From positions 186,001 through 250,000 of the forward strand of contig NZ_FXTU01000002.1 in NCBI RefSeq assembly GCF_900182735.1: 64,000 nucleotides of DNA. The letters run 5' to 3'. The translations under genes were made by a program, and so were the position numbers. The notes beneath the pieces were generated by a model. The model did not search any database and was not told where the DNA came from. It worked only from the letters and a program-made list of their open reading frames with translations. Of this stretch, positions 52,913 through 61,870 are shown one piece after another (positions within the stretch are counted from its first letter, which is position 1; the number at the start of each line of letters is the position of its first letter). This stretch comes from Laceyella tengchongensis (GTDB taxonomy: Bacteria; Bacillota; Bacilli; Thermoactinomycetales; Thermoactinomycetaceae).

Positions 52913-53641
52913 TTAAACCATTTTATTGAATTCTTTACGCAATCTCTTAATAATTCTTTTCTCCAAACGGGAAATGTAAGACTGTGATATTCCGAGCATG
53001 TCAGCGACATCCTTCTGTGTCTTCTCTTCGCCGCCATTTAAACCAAAACGCAACTCCATGATTTTGCGCTCCCGATCTGATAGATTCGACAGGGCCGTCC
53101 GCAAAATCTTGCGATCCACTTCATCTTCTATGTCGCGGTAGATTGTGTCATTCTCCGTGCCTAGCACGTCCGACAACAACAATTCATTCCCGTCATAGTC
53201 TGTATTGAGCGGCTCATCAAAAGAGACTTCGGAACGGATTTTGTTATTGCGCCGCAAAAACATGAGGATTTCATTCTCAATGCATCGGGATGCATAGGTA
53301 GCCAGCTTGATTTTCTTGGTGGGATCAAAGGTGTTGACGGCTTTAATCAGGCCAATCGTTCCGATCGAGACCAGATCTTCAATGTGAATCCCGGTGTTTT
53401 CAAATTTACGTGCAATGTAGACCACCAGCCGCAGATTGCGCTCAATGAGCAAAGCGCGAACGGCGGAATCCCCGCTCGGTAACTTTTCCAACAGATGCTC
53501 TTCTTCCTCCCGGGTCAATGGCGGAGGCAGGGCCTCACTCCCACCGATATAATAAACTTCTTCCCCTTTCAAGCCGATTTGCATAAGTAGACGGTACCAA
53601 AACAATTGCACCGCCAATCTCCATTTGACAAACATCCTCAT
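52913..53641 (-). CDS. sigE: RNA polymerase sigma-E factor precursor
   Basis: 242 residues. Mother-cell sigma factor made as inactive pro-sigma-E. The hydrophobic pro-sequence (about 1-28, FVKWRLAVQLFWYRLLMQI) tethers it to membrane until SpoIIGA cleaves it just before EEVYYIGGSEALPPPL. Regions 2 and 4 are nearly identical to B. subtilis (NTGIHIEDLVSIGTIGLIKA, KTQKDVADMLGISQSYISRL). The first ATG overlaps the spoIIGA stop; the second, at 53635, has better spacing to GGGGGG. Confidence 0.97.
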   Translation of the reverse strand: MRMFVKWRLAVQLFWYRLLMQIGLKGEEVYYIGGSEALPPPLTREEEEHLLEKLPSGDSAVRALLIERNLRLVVYIARKFENTGIHIEDLVSIGTIGLIKAVNTFDPTKKIKLATYASRCIENEILMFLRRNNKIRSEVSFDEPLNTDYDGNELLLSDVLGTENDTIYRDIEDEVDRKILRTALSNLSDRERKIMELRFGLNGGEEKTQKDVADMLGISQSYISRLEKRIIKRLRKEFNKMV

Positions 53642-54582
53642 ATCCCCCCAACGATTTGTTCTATCTGCTCCCGCGGCTCAAGATCATAACAGGACGGATG
53701 AATAATCGCTTGGTAAGTCCCATCAGACGAAAGGCGCCCGACATCTATACCTATGAGAATTTTTTTAATTTTATGCCACTCATCCCCCCGCAAAATTTCC
53801 ACAACATCCGGTTTGATGGCGATCATCATCGCCTGTTCTTTCCCCGCTGCCCGGTACGGGATGACCCGAATCCGGTTTATCCAAGCCGCCGGCAAATTGC
53901 ACCAACCCGCTTCCCAATCCCACTGGCGCAACATCTGTTCTAATTCTTCCGGAAAACAGACTTTCAACCGATCCAGTTCCACAATCATCACAGGCGTCCG
54001 GGTGATTGGATCGCGCAGTTGATTTCCGGTGTCAACAAGCCCGACGCATTCCAAGCAGTGCTGGTTAAGATGGATGCGAACCCCGGTCATATACTGTTGA
54101 ATCCGATGATTTTCCTTCAATGAACGCAACGAAAACCTGGTGTACAGCCACACAAGCGGAAATCCGCACAAAATGAGGGCCCATGATACAGGAGATCCCC
54201 AGCCCTGCGCGGAGTGGGTCAAAAACAGCCCACCAGCTACTTGGCTGTCTCCCGTAGTGACATAATGAAATGCGATCATCGCTCCGCCGGCGATAAAGCA
54301 AACCAAGTAAAAAGCCCCGAGATTGCGGATAAACGCCAACGGGTGGTGAAATCCATACGCGATCCACACCATCGCCAAAGAAACCAAGATTTTGACTGGA
54401 AAGAAATATGCCAACGCAAATTGCGGCCATAAGTGCAACATCGAATAGGCGCCACCCACGCACGCGGCCAGCAACAACCGCCAAACTTTGGTCGGTTGTT
54501 TGCGAATGCCCGCCGTCAACCACAACAGCAAGTAATCAATGGTTCCGTTGAGGAGGAAAATCATATCGGCGTAAACAACCAT
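53638..54582 (-). CDS. spoIIGA: Pro-sigma-E processing protease SpoIIGA
   Basis: 314 residues. Five N-terminal membrane helices (1-155) and a cytoplasmic aspartic-protease domain with the catalytic D184 in GLVDTGNQLRDP. It dimerises like a retroviral protease, is activated by SpoIIR from the forespore, and cleaves the sigma-E pro-sequence. Overlaps sigE by four bases. GAAGGGGGAAGGGC precedes the ATG. Confidence 0.97.
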   Translation of the reverse strand: MVVYADMIFLLNGTIDYLLLWLTAGIRKQPTKVWRLLLAACVGGAYSMLHLWPQFALAYFFPVKILVSLAMVWIAYGFHHPLAFIRNLGAFYLVCFIAGGAMIAFHYVTTGDSQVAGGLFLTHSAQGWGSPVSWALILCGFPLVWLYTRFSLRSLKENHRIQQYMTGVRIHLNQHCLECVGLVDTGNQLRDPITRTPVMIVELDRLKVCFPEELEQMLRQWDWEAGWCNLPAAWINRIRVIPYRAAGKEQAMMIAIKPDVVEILRGDEWHKIKKILIGIDVGRLSSDGTYQAIIHPSCYDLEPREQIEQIVGGI

Positions 54583-54612
54583 GCCCTTCCCCCTTCAGAT
54601 TGAAGTGAGACC

Positions 54613-54682
54613 AGTATATCCCAAGCTCTTGTTCAAAGTCTGTCGCTTCTTGGATTGGTTCTTTGACTTGTTTCGTCGAACG
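54613..54682 (-). promoter_or_regulatory. spoIIG promoter, Spo0A-dependent type with 22-bp spacer
   Basis: On the minus strand, GCGACA (54646-54641), a 22-bp spacer and TATACT (54618-54613). B. subtilis spoIIG is known for its 22-bp spacer and Spo0A dependence. A 0A-like box TTCGACG (54682-54676) lies upstream and a weaker one, AGCGACA, overlaps the -35. Confidence 0.6.
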
Positions 54683-54787
54683 CTGAGGTTCACCGCTAAA
54701 TCCTGCCGGCATCCCTGCTCATGCCATGCCGGGAGCCTCTACCAAAATGCCCGCTTCGTCCTGCACTCGGGATTGGAAGAGCCCAAC

Positions 54788-54817
54788 AAAAAAAGAGATA
54801 CCTGTTTAAGGTATCTC
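54788..54817 (-). terminator. Terminator of ftsZ
   Basis: 8-bp stem (54795-54802 with 54810-54817), followed on the minus strand by seven T (54794-54788). It lies about 110 bases after the ftsZ stop and separates it from spoIIG. Confidence 0.9.
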
Positions 54818-54928
54818 CTCGCTGATTGACAAGTAGCCTGATTCCGATACTGAAATCCTGCGATCCGTGGTCGCTTCTTGGAACAAAACGCCCAGTTGAT
54901 GCAAAGCTCCCCGCCTTGGCTCGCTCCT

Positions 54929-56080
54929 CTATTTTTTGCGGTTACGCAAGAAAGTCGGCACTTCCAAATGCCCGTAAGGATCGATGAAATCATTATTTGA
55001 GTTTTGTTTTTCCTTTTCAACGCGGCTAAATGGGGAGAAAGTCGACTCTTCTTTTTGCGATTGTTGATTGACAAACATCGGCTTGCTGGATTTGGGGGGG
55101 TGTATTGAAATGTGTTTCTCTTGTTGCTCATGGTCAAAACCCGTCGCGATCACCGTGACCAAGATCTCATCTTTCAAGTCTTCATTGATCACCGCACCGA
55201 AAATCATGTTGACTTCCGGATGAGAGGCTTGCGTCACGATATCGGCCGCTTCATACACTTCGTACAAGCTCAAGTTGGTTCCACCGGTAATATTCATCAA
55301 TACCCCGCGCGCACCATCGATAGATGTTTCCAACAATGGGCTGCAAATTGCCTTTTTGGCCGCTTCGGCTGCGCGGCTCTCGCCCGTTGCCGACCCGATA
55401 CCCATCAGTGCGGAACCGCGTTCGGTCATAATCGTACGCACGTCGGCGAAGTCCAAGTTGATCAAGCCAGGAACGGCAATCAAATCGGAAATCCCTTGCA
55501 CACCTTGCCGCAAGACGTTATCCGCTTCACGGAACGCCTCCAGCATGGGCGTGTTTTTGTCGACAATATCCAACAACCGATCGTTGGGGATGACGATCAA
55601 CGTGTCCACGTTTTCTTTCAACGCGGCTACCCCTTGTTCGGCTTGGCTCGCCCGCCGTCTTCCTTCGAAGGTAAACGGCTTGGTTACCACGCCGACCGTG
55701 AGTGCACCCAATTCCCGAGCGATCAAAGCGATTTCCGGTGCAGCTCCCGTTCCTGTTCCGCCTCCCATGCCCGCGGTAACAAACACCATGTCTGCGCCTT
55801 TCAATACATTTTCAAGCTGCTCCCGGCTCTCTTCGGCCGCTTTTTTGCCAATCTCCGGCTTGGCACCAGCCCCCAAGCCACGTGTCAGCTTCTCCCCGAT
55901 TTGCAAACGGATAGGGGCTTTGGCGCGGCTGAGCGCTTGGGCGTCAGTGTTAACTGCGATGAATTCGACCCCTTGCACCCCCGCTTCGATCATGCGGTTA
56001 ACCGCATTGCTACCGCCACCACCAACACCGATCACTTTAATCTGGGCGATTTGTTCCATTTCCAGATCAAAATCTAACAT
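54929..56080 (-). CDS. ftsZ: Cell division GTPase FtsZ
   Basis: 383 residues from the ATG at 56080 (GGAGGGACAAG upstream). Tubulin-like GTPase forming the Z-ring. Tubulin signature GGGTGTG at 106-112, T7 loop region with NLDFADVRTIM, then a variable linker (about 320-365) and the conserved C-terminal peptide EVPTFLRNRKK that binds FtsA, SepF and EzrA. It follows ftsA by 51 bases. Confidence 0.98.
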   Translation of the reverse strand: MLDFDLEMEQIAQIKVIGVGGGGSNAVNRMIEAGVQGVEFIAVNTDAQALSRAKAPIRLQIGEKLTRGLGAGAKPEIGKKAAEESREQLENVLKGADMVFVTAGMGGGTGTGAAPEIALIARELGALTVGVVTKPFTFEGRRRASQAEQGVAALKENVDTLIVIPNDRLLDIVDKNTPMLEAFREADNVLRQGVQGISDLIAVPGLINLDFADVRTIMTERGSALMGIGSATGESRAAEAAKKAICSPLLETSIDGARGVLMNITGGTNLSLYEVYEAADIVTQASHPEVNMIFGAVINEDLKDEILVTVIATGFDHEQQEKHISIHPPKSSKPMFVNQQSQKEESTFSPFSRVEKEKQNSNNDFIDPYGHLEVPTFLRNRKK

Positions 56081-56131
56081 GATCTTGTCCCTCCAATACA
56101 ATCTCTACTGATGTAACAATAATCGAATGAC

Positions 56132-57370
56132 CTAGATGAATTCACTTAACCAACTCTTCACTCTCTCTAACGCAGAAGGCGGCCGTTTCCCTTTCTGTCG
56201 CGGAGGGTGGGCAGGTCTCGGGTTGGTCGGCTGGAGCACGCCCCGTTTCTGCAGATAGTGGATCATCCCCACCCCTCCCGTATACGCCGGCTCTTTGACA
56301 CCGATGTTTTTAGGGGCAGCGATGCGTACCGCGGCACCCAATTGGCTCTGGGCGACATGAATGATCTGTTTGGTGGCCATGACCCCCCCTGTTAATACGT
56401 ACCCTCCAGCGGGCTCATCTGAGAATCCCATCGCTTTGACTTGCTGCTTGATCAGATGAAACATCTCCTCCAACCGGGGTTCAATGATTTGCGAGAGTTC
56501 CAGCTGGGTGACCGTTCGCTCTCGCGTCGTGCCGATCGTTTGCACTTGAAATGTTTCATTCACATCGGCAAAATCCTTGCTGGCCACACCGTATTTGCAT
56601 TTCACTTCTTCCGCGGTGCTAGTCTGCGTTCGCAAGCCGATGGCGATGTCATTGGTGATGAATTCTCCTCCGATGGGTATCACCGAAGTGCCGGCCAAAT
56701 GTCCCTGTTGGAACACTGTCAACGTCGTCGTCCCACCGCCGATATCAGCCACGACCACGCCAAGGTTCTTCTCATCCGTGGACAGACAGAGTTCGCTTAC
56801 CGCCAATGGCAAGAAAACCATGCCCGCGATGCTCAAATTCGCACGTTCGATGCATCTAAGTAAATTTTCGATAATCGTTTTCGCTCCGGTGACAATGAGC
56901 GCGTCTACCTCCAAACGAACGCCGATCATCCCATTCGGATCTCGGATATCATCTAATCCATCAACGATGAATTGTTTCGGAACCACTTCGACAATTGCCC
57001 GTTCCGGCGGTATGGCAATGACACGGGCTGCCTGTAAAACACGGTCAATATCATGATAGCCGATCTCTCTGTCTTCACTGGCCACTGCTACCACACCATG
57101 ACTGGGTTGCAATGAGACATGATGCCCAGACACTCCGATATAGACTTCCGAAATCTCTATTCCAACCATGCGTTCGGCATGGTCTACCGCTTCACGAATG
57201 GATTGAACCGCCTGATCGATATTGATGATGGCTCCCTTTTTCATCCCCAGTGAATCAGCTGTTCCAACACCAACAATGTGCGTTGTTCCGTCCGGATTGA
57301 TTTCTGCTACGATAACGCGAACCTGTGATGAGCCTAAATCCAAAGCAATCACAAAATCTTCATTGCTCAA
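56132..57370 (-). CDS. ftsA: Cell division protein FtsA
   Basis: 412 residues, starting at a TTG with AGGAGG nine bases upstream. Actin-family protein that tethers FtsZ to membrane. Phosphate loops IALDLGSSQVRVI and VVVADIGGGTTTLTVF, SHS2/1C domain (about 85-165) with EVVPKQFIVDG, and a C-terminal amphipathic helix ALERVKSWLSEFI after a basic, Pro-rich linker. Upstream lie a palindrome and a possible sigma-H promoter. Confidence 0.97.
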   Translation of the reverse strand: MSNEDFVIALDLGSSQVRVIVAEINPDGTTHIVGVGTADSLGMKKGAIINIDQAVQSIREAVDHAERMVGIEISEVYIGVSGHHVSLQPSHGVVAVASEDREIGYHDIDRVLQAARVIAIPPERAIVEVVPKQFIVDGLDDIRDPNGMIGVRLEVDALIVTGAKTIIENLLRCIERANLSIAGMVFLPLAVSELCLSTDEKNLGVVVADIGGGTTTLTVFQQGHLAGTSVIPIGGEFITNDIAIGLRTQTSTAEEVKCKYGVASKDFADVNETFQVQTIGTTRERTVTQLELSQIIEPRLEEMFHLIKQQVKAMGFSDEPAGGYVLTGGVMATKQIIHVAQSQLGAAVRIAAPKNIGVKEPAYTGGVGMIHYLQKRGVLQPTNPRPAHPPRQKGKRPPSALERVKSWLSEFI

Positions 57371-57422
57371 TCCTGGGCACCTCCTTGCCCGAGAAGTAAA
57401 ACTCTGTTTGAATAAAGAGATC

Positions 57423-57487
57423 TGTAAGTAGGGAAAGGGAGGAAATACTTACAAACCATATTCAACAGCCGGGGGAATTTCCCCTCT
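57423..57487 (-). promoter_or_regulatory. Possible sigma-H promoter and palindrome upstream of ftsA
   Basis: On the minus strand AGAGGGGAA (57487-57479), 12-bp spacer, GTTGAAT (57466-57460): the -10 fits the sigma-H consensus RNNGAAT, the -35 (RNAGGAWWW) has two mismatches. Downstream, TGTAAGTA (57423-57430) and TACTTACA (57446-57453) form an 8-bp inverted repeat in the leader. Confidence 0.35.
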
Positions 57488-57545
57488 TAAAACTGTTCAT
57501 TTTTCTTCCTCAAACTTACATATTTTCCCAATCATGGAAATATCC

Positions 57546-58295
57546 TCATTCCATCTCCGCTTGAAGTTGGGGCTTCCCTGACCTCTCCGGCGCAAACCAG
57601 ATGCTCTCCAACAAGTAGATCGCTCCTGGCGGATGCTGGTAAAATGAGGGATAATATTGACATTTGGTAGCTAATTCTTTAGCTCGGACATAAATCCGGT
57701 GTTGCTGGTCACTCTGAATTTCCACCTGTTCCGCATCGGTAGCGGCAGGGGAAATGGTGACAAATTTTTTACGTATTGGTTCGGGCAATCGAGCAATTTG
57801 CTTTACTGCTGAGGTGAAAGTCGGGTTAATGCGGGCCCATCCCCTGAAAATCGGCTGACGCGGCCGACTCGTCAGATAGGGCCTTGCGGCAAGAATCGTT
57901 CCATTTGAGAGTATGGGCAGGAGTTTTTGATCATTTGTTTCGAATATTGCGACGGGAGGCCACTCTTCTACTCGTATGTACACCTGATTGGGAAAGCGTG
58001 TGATCACGCTGGCCCTTTTCACTTCAGGCAACTGCATAAGCGCTTGCTCTGCGCGTGCGCCATCCATGCTGAAATAAGAAATTCCTTTTTTCATCCGTGT
58101 TTTCGCCAATATTTCATCCGCTTTCACCAGATGATGACCACTGATGTGGATCGTTTCTATTTTGCTAAGCGGTGAACGCAAGAATAGGATAAATAACATT
58201 CCCGAAAAAAACACAAAGATGAACACGAACAACCAGGGTGCAGGGGAACGTCTTCTTCCTACCCGTGAGCGAAAGTGAGGAATACGCTCATCCAT
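57546..58295 (-). CDS. divIB: Cell division protein DivIB/FtsQ
   Basis: 249 residues from the ATG at 58295 (AAAGGAG upstream). Short basic cytoplasmic segment, one membrane helix (PWLFVFIFVFFSGMLFILFL), POTRA domain beginning IETIHISGHHLVKADEIL, and a beta domain. It bridges divisome components outside the membrane with FtsL and DivIC. Located between murA and ftsA. Confidence 0.93.
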   Translation of the reverse strand: MDERIPHFRSRVGRRRSPAPWLFVFIFVFFSGMLFILFLRSPLSKIETIHISGHHLVKADEILAKTRMKKGISYFSMDGARAEQALMQLPEVKRASVITRFPNQVYIRVEEWPPVAIFETNDQKLLPILSNGTILAARPYLTSRPRQPIFRGWARINPTFTSAVKQIARLPEPIRKKFVTISPAATDAEQVEIQSDQQHRIYVRAKELATKCQYYPSFYQHPPGAIYLLESIWFAPERSGKPQLQAEME

Positions 58296-58430
58296 GGTAG
58301 TGACTCCTTTCCACAACACCAATCGCCTGTCTGTTCATTCACACTAAATCTTATAGTCTTCCCTATATATTACCACAAACAACCGGGGCTCACATGAATT
58401 TTAACACAAAAAACAGAAGCACGGGATGTG

Positions 58431-59696
58431 CTACTGTTTTTTCAAGGCCACTCTATGGATTTGTCCTCCCAGTTGCGCGATCACTTCATCGAGCCGCTCA
58501 TATCCCCGATCGATATGTTCGACCCCGGCAACCACCGATCTTCCTTGCGCGTTCAGCGCCGCGATCACCAAGGCAGCACCGGCGCGCAAGTCTGTCGCGC
58601 ATACATGGGCACCCGTCAGCCGTCTGATACCGTGGACAGTCACGGTATCCCCTTCCAGCCGAATCTCGGCCCCCATTTTTTTTAACTCCTCCACGTGCTT
58701 CAAGCGGGAATCGAAAATTTTTTCCGTCACGCGACTTGTTCCCTCACACAAGGTGAGTAGCGCTAGCATTTGCGGCTGCATATCCGTCGGGAAACCCGGA
58801 TAAGGGGTGGTGACGATGTGCGGAATGCCAGTTAACTTTCGCTCCGCCTGCACCCGCAATCCCCTCTCTGCCGTTTCAATTGCGAGCCCGGTCTGCCGTA
58901 GCGATTCAATGACACTTTCCAGATGCTCCGGCACCACGTTGTCAAGCTCCACCTCGCCACCAGTTGCTCCGGCCGCGATGATCAACGTTCCAGCGACGAT
59001 CCGATCTGGCATGACCGAGTGATTCGTAGCCTGCACCTTCGGGACGCCCTGAATGACGATAGTGGACTCACCCGCCCCCTGCACTCTGGCTCCCATCTTA
59101 TTGAGAAAAGCGGCCAAGTCGACAATCTCCGGTTCGCGCGCGGCATTGGTGATCACGGTTTCCCCCGTGGCACACACCGCGGCCATCATGATGTTCTCAG
59201 TCGCTCCAACACTAGGAAAGTCCAAGGTAATTTCTGCACCCTTCAGTTCAGGGGCACTACACGCGATGATGTCCCCCTCTTCCGCCACTTCCACTCCCAA
59301 GCAAGCCAATCCTTTCAAGTGTAAATTGATCGGCCGTTTGCCAATGGCGCAACCTCCGGGGCGCGATATGGTCACTTTGCCCAATCTTGCGAGCAAGGGC
59401 CCCATCAGAAAAATGGATGAGCGGATACGGCTCATCAGCTCATCCGGAATGTGGGTTTGATTGAGCCCAATCGTATCCACTGTGACCCGGTGCCCGGTGC
59501 GTTCCACTTTGGCGCCAAGGCTTTGCAAGATGCGGCACATCGCATCGATGTCCGTCAGTTGGGGCACATCGTGAATTTCATACGTTCCGGCAGCGAGCAC
59601 GGTAGCCGCCAAGATAGGAAGGGCCGCATTTTTCGCTCCTTGTACGCGCACCCGCCCTGTTAATGGCGTCCCACCTTCGATGACAAATCCTTCCAA
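58431..59696 (-). CDS. murA: UDP-N-acetylglucosamine 1-carboxyvinyltransferase
   Basis: 421 residues starting at TTG with GGAGGTGA seven bases upstream. First committed step of peptidoglycan synthesis, adding enolpyruvate to UDP-GlcNAc. K22-N23 in QGAKNAALP and the fosfomycin-target C116 in RPGGCAIGKRP are present. In B. subtilis murAA lies elsewhere; here murA is inside the division cluster, as in several other Bacillales. Confidence 0.97.
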   Translation of the reverse strand: MEGFVIEGGTPLTGRVRVQGAKNAALPILAATVLAAGTYEIHDVPQLTDIDAMCRILQSLGAKVERTGHRVTVDTIGLNQTHIPDELMSRIRSSIFLMGPLLARLGKVTISRPGGCAIGKRPINLHLKGLACLGVEVAEEGDIIACSAPELKGAEITLDFPSVGATENIMMAAVCATGETVITNAAREPEIVDLAAFLNKMGARVQGAGESTIVIQGVPKVQATNHSVMPDRIVAGTLIIAAGATGGEVELDNVVPEHLESVIESLRQTGLAIETAERGLRVQAERKLTGIPHIVTTPYPGFPTDMQPQMLALLTLCEGTSRVTEKIFDSRLKHVEELKKMGAEIRLEGDTVTVHGIRRLTGAHVCATDLRAGAALVIAALNAQGRSVVAGVEHIDRGYERLDEVIAQLGGQIHRVALKKQ

Positions 59697-59710
59697 TATG
59701 TCACCTCCGT

Positions 59711-60619
59711 TTACGCTTCACCCACCACCTGCACTTCAGGCTCCAACACCACCTGGTATTTTTCTTCGATTGTCTTCTTCACATGAGCAATTAAGTTCAA
59801 CACATCTTCCGCCGTCGCGTTGCCGCGGTTGATGATGAAGTTCCCGTGCATCTCGGACACTTCCGCATCTCCGATCCGGTACCCTTTGAGCCCGGCTTCC
59901 TGAATCAGCCGTCCCGCATAGTCGCCAGGAGGATTACGGAAAACGCTGCCCGCGCATGGATATTGCAGGGGTTGGGTCTGTCTGCGGCGATCTTTGAACT
60001 TGGCCAATTGGGCTGTGATTTCTTCCTTGTTGCCCCGTTCCAGACGGAAAGTGGCTTCAGTGACAATCCCCTTCATCTTCGTTTGCAAAATGGAAGTCCG
60101 GTAACTAAACGCCATTTCCGCATTGGAAAGTGTCACCCATTCGCCTGATTCCAAAAGCACCTTCGCCGATTCCAGCACGCGGGCTATCTCTGAACCGTGT
60201 GCTCCGGCATTCATGTAGACGGCGCCCCCGACATTGCCCGGAATGCCCCCAGCAAATTCCAATCCGGTCAAGCCTTGTTTGGCGGTCATCGTGGCCAGCA
60301 GGATAGTGGAATACCCTCCTCCCGCAACCACTTTGGTGCCGTCGATTGCAAGACTGTTAAATCCTTCGTCCAGCTTGAACACAACGCCGCGAATGCCCCC
60401 GTCGCGGACGAGCAGGTTAGAACCCCGACCAATCGCGCGCCAAGGCAACCGATGCTCTCTTACAATCCGCATCGCATTCTCCAACTCTTCTTCATTGCGC
60501 GGATAAATCAACATGTCGGCGGGCCCGCCCACTTTCCATGTGGTATGGCGGGACAACGGTTCATTTTCTCTTACATCGGTCACACCCGCTAACTTCAATT
60601 CCTCGATCACTTGCTTCAT
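59711..60619 (-). CDS. murB: UDP-N-acetylenolpyruvoylglucosamine reductase
   Basis: 302 residues, type II MurB lacking the extra C-terminal loop. FAD-dependent NADPH reductase that completes UDP-MurNAc. FAD motifs TWKVGGPADMLIYP, AIGRGSNLLVRDGG and FAGGIPGNVGGAVYMNAGAHG; catalytic Ser in CAGSVFRNP. 117 bases after murG with a weak GCCAGTG/CACTGGC hairpin (60688-60694 with 60717-60723). Confidence 0.97.
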   Translation of the reverse strand: MKQVIEELKLAGVTDVRENEPLSRHTTWKVGGPADMLIYPRNEEELENAMRIVREHRLPWRAIGRGSNLLVRDGGIRGVVFKLDEGFNSLAIDGTKVVAGGGYSTILLATMTAKQGLTGLEFAGGIPGNVGGAVYMNAGAHGSEIARVLESAKVLLESGEWVTLSNAEMAFSYRTSILQTKMKGIVTEATFRLERGNKEEITAQLAKFKDRRRQTQPLQYPCAGSVFRNPPGDYAGRLIQEAGLKGYRIGDAEVSEMHGNFIINRGNATAEDVLNLIAHVKKTIEEKYQVVLEPEVQVVGEA

Positions 60620-60736
60620 TTACTATGTCCCCCCTCACCAAACATCTCCGACTGCAGCCCAACCGACAGTGGTTTACCACAGTTTATGCCAGTGAGCAGG
60701 CAATGTGACAAAAGCCCACTGGCTTGCATCCGCTTG

Positions 60737-61849
60737 TTAAAAGCGGGCTGTTGCGATTTTCTCCAATTCATCTACTAACACCTCAGCTGCTTGCGGTCGT
60801 CCCAACCGACGTGCCGCTTCACTCATATCATGATGTTCTTCCGGATCTTCAAGCAGGCGTTTAATTTCTCGCCACAACGTCTCTCCGGACAATTCGCTCT
60901 CTAACAGCATTTTAGAAGCGCCCTGCTCTTCCAACCATCGCGCATTGGCTTCCTGATGATTATTTGTCACATAAGGCGAGGGAATCAACACCGAAGGCAA
61001 GCCCAGCGCCGTCAGTTCCGCCAAGGTGGAAGCCCCAGCTCGTCCCACAACAAGGGTCGTCGCCGCAAGAACGTCTGGCATATTGTACAAAAACGGCTTG
61101 ACAGACAGGTTTGGGAGTTCTTCCATCGGAATCCGTGAGCGGATGGTGTCAAAATGAACTTCCCCCGTGACATAGACAAAATGCACATGGGGAAGTTCTT
61201 TCATCCGGTCCACCATCTGCAGGACCGCTTCATTGATCGCTTTGGCGCCGCGGCTACCGCCGAACAGCAAGACAATCGGCTGATGCACATCGGCGATCCC
61301 CAACGATTTTCGCCCTTGGGTGGCACTGGCCTGCACCACCTCGGTCGCGCGGGGGTTTCCCGTAAACACAATGCGGTTAGCGCGCCCCAAATATTTTTGC
61401 GACTCCTCCAGGCTGATGGCCACCACATCCACATATCGGGACAAAAACTTCGTCGTCATTCCCAACACGACGTTTTGCTCATGGATGAGGGTAGGAATCC
61501 CCATGCGGTGGGCGGCGTACACCGGCGGGCCGCTAACAAAGCCGCCCGTACCCACAAACACATCCGGCTGGAATTCCTTTATGTATGCTTTGGATCGCTT
61601 GACTGCGCTGATGAATGTACGAATCGTGTTTACATTTTTCCAAGAAATGCTCCGTTTGAATCCTTGAATCTCTATTGTATAGTAATGAATGTTCCCTTCT
61701 TTGGGAACAATTCGTGATTCCAGTCCATCTTCTGTTCCAATATAAGCAATTTCTACATCAGGATATCGTTTCTTCACTGTGCGCGCAATGGCTAATGCTG
61801 GATAAATATGTCCACCCGTTCCACCACCAGATAGCAAAATGCGCTTCAT
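60737..61849 (-). CDS. murG: Lipid II synthase MurG
   Basis: 370 residues. GT-B glycosyltransferase adding GlcNAc to lipid I at the inner membrane face. G-loop SGGGTGGHIYPALAIA, HEQNVVLG, FGGSRGAKAIN and GRAGASTLAELTALGLPSVLIP for UDP binding are intact. GGAGGAGAGAGG ribosome site. 21 bases after spoVE. Confidence 0.97.
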   Translation of the reverse strand: MKRILLSGGGTGGHIYPALAIARTVKKRYPDVEIAYIGTEDGLESRIVPKEGNIHYYTIEIQGFKRSISWKNVNTIRTFISAVKRSKAYIKEFQPDVFVGTGGFVSGPPVYAAHRMGIPTLIHEQNVVLGMTTKFLSRYVDVVAISLEESQKYLGRANRIVFTGNPRATEVVQASATQGRKSLGIADVHQPIVLLFGGSRGAKAINEAVLQMVDRMKELPHVHFVYVTGEVHFDTIRSRIPMEELPNLSVKPFLYNMPDVLAATTLVVGRAGASTLAELTALGLPSVLIPSPYVTNNHQEANARWLEEQGASKMLLESELSGETLWREIKRLLEDPEEHHDMSEAARRLGRPQAAEVLVDELEKIATARF

Positions 61850-61870
61850 CCTCTCTCCTCCTCACCCGAA

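Noticed and set aside
55112..56077. Long plus-strand frame opposite ftsZ
   Set aside because: Composition mirrors the complement of ftsZ codons; no ribosome site or family signature.
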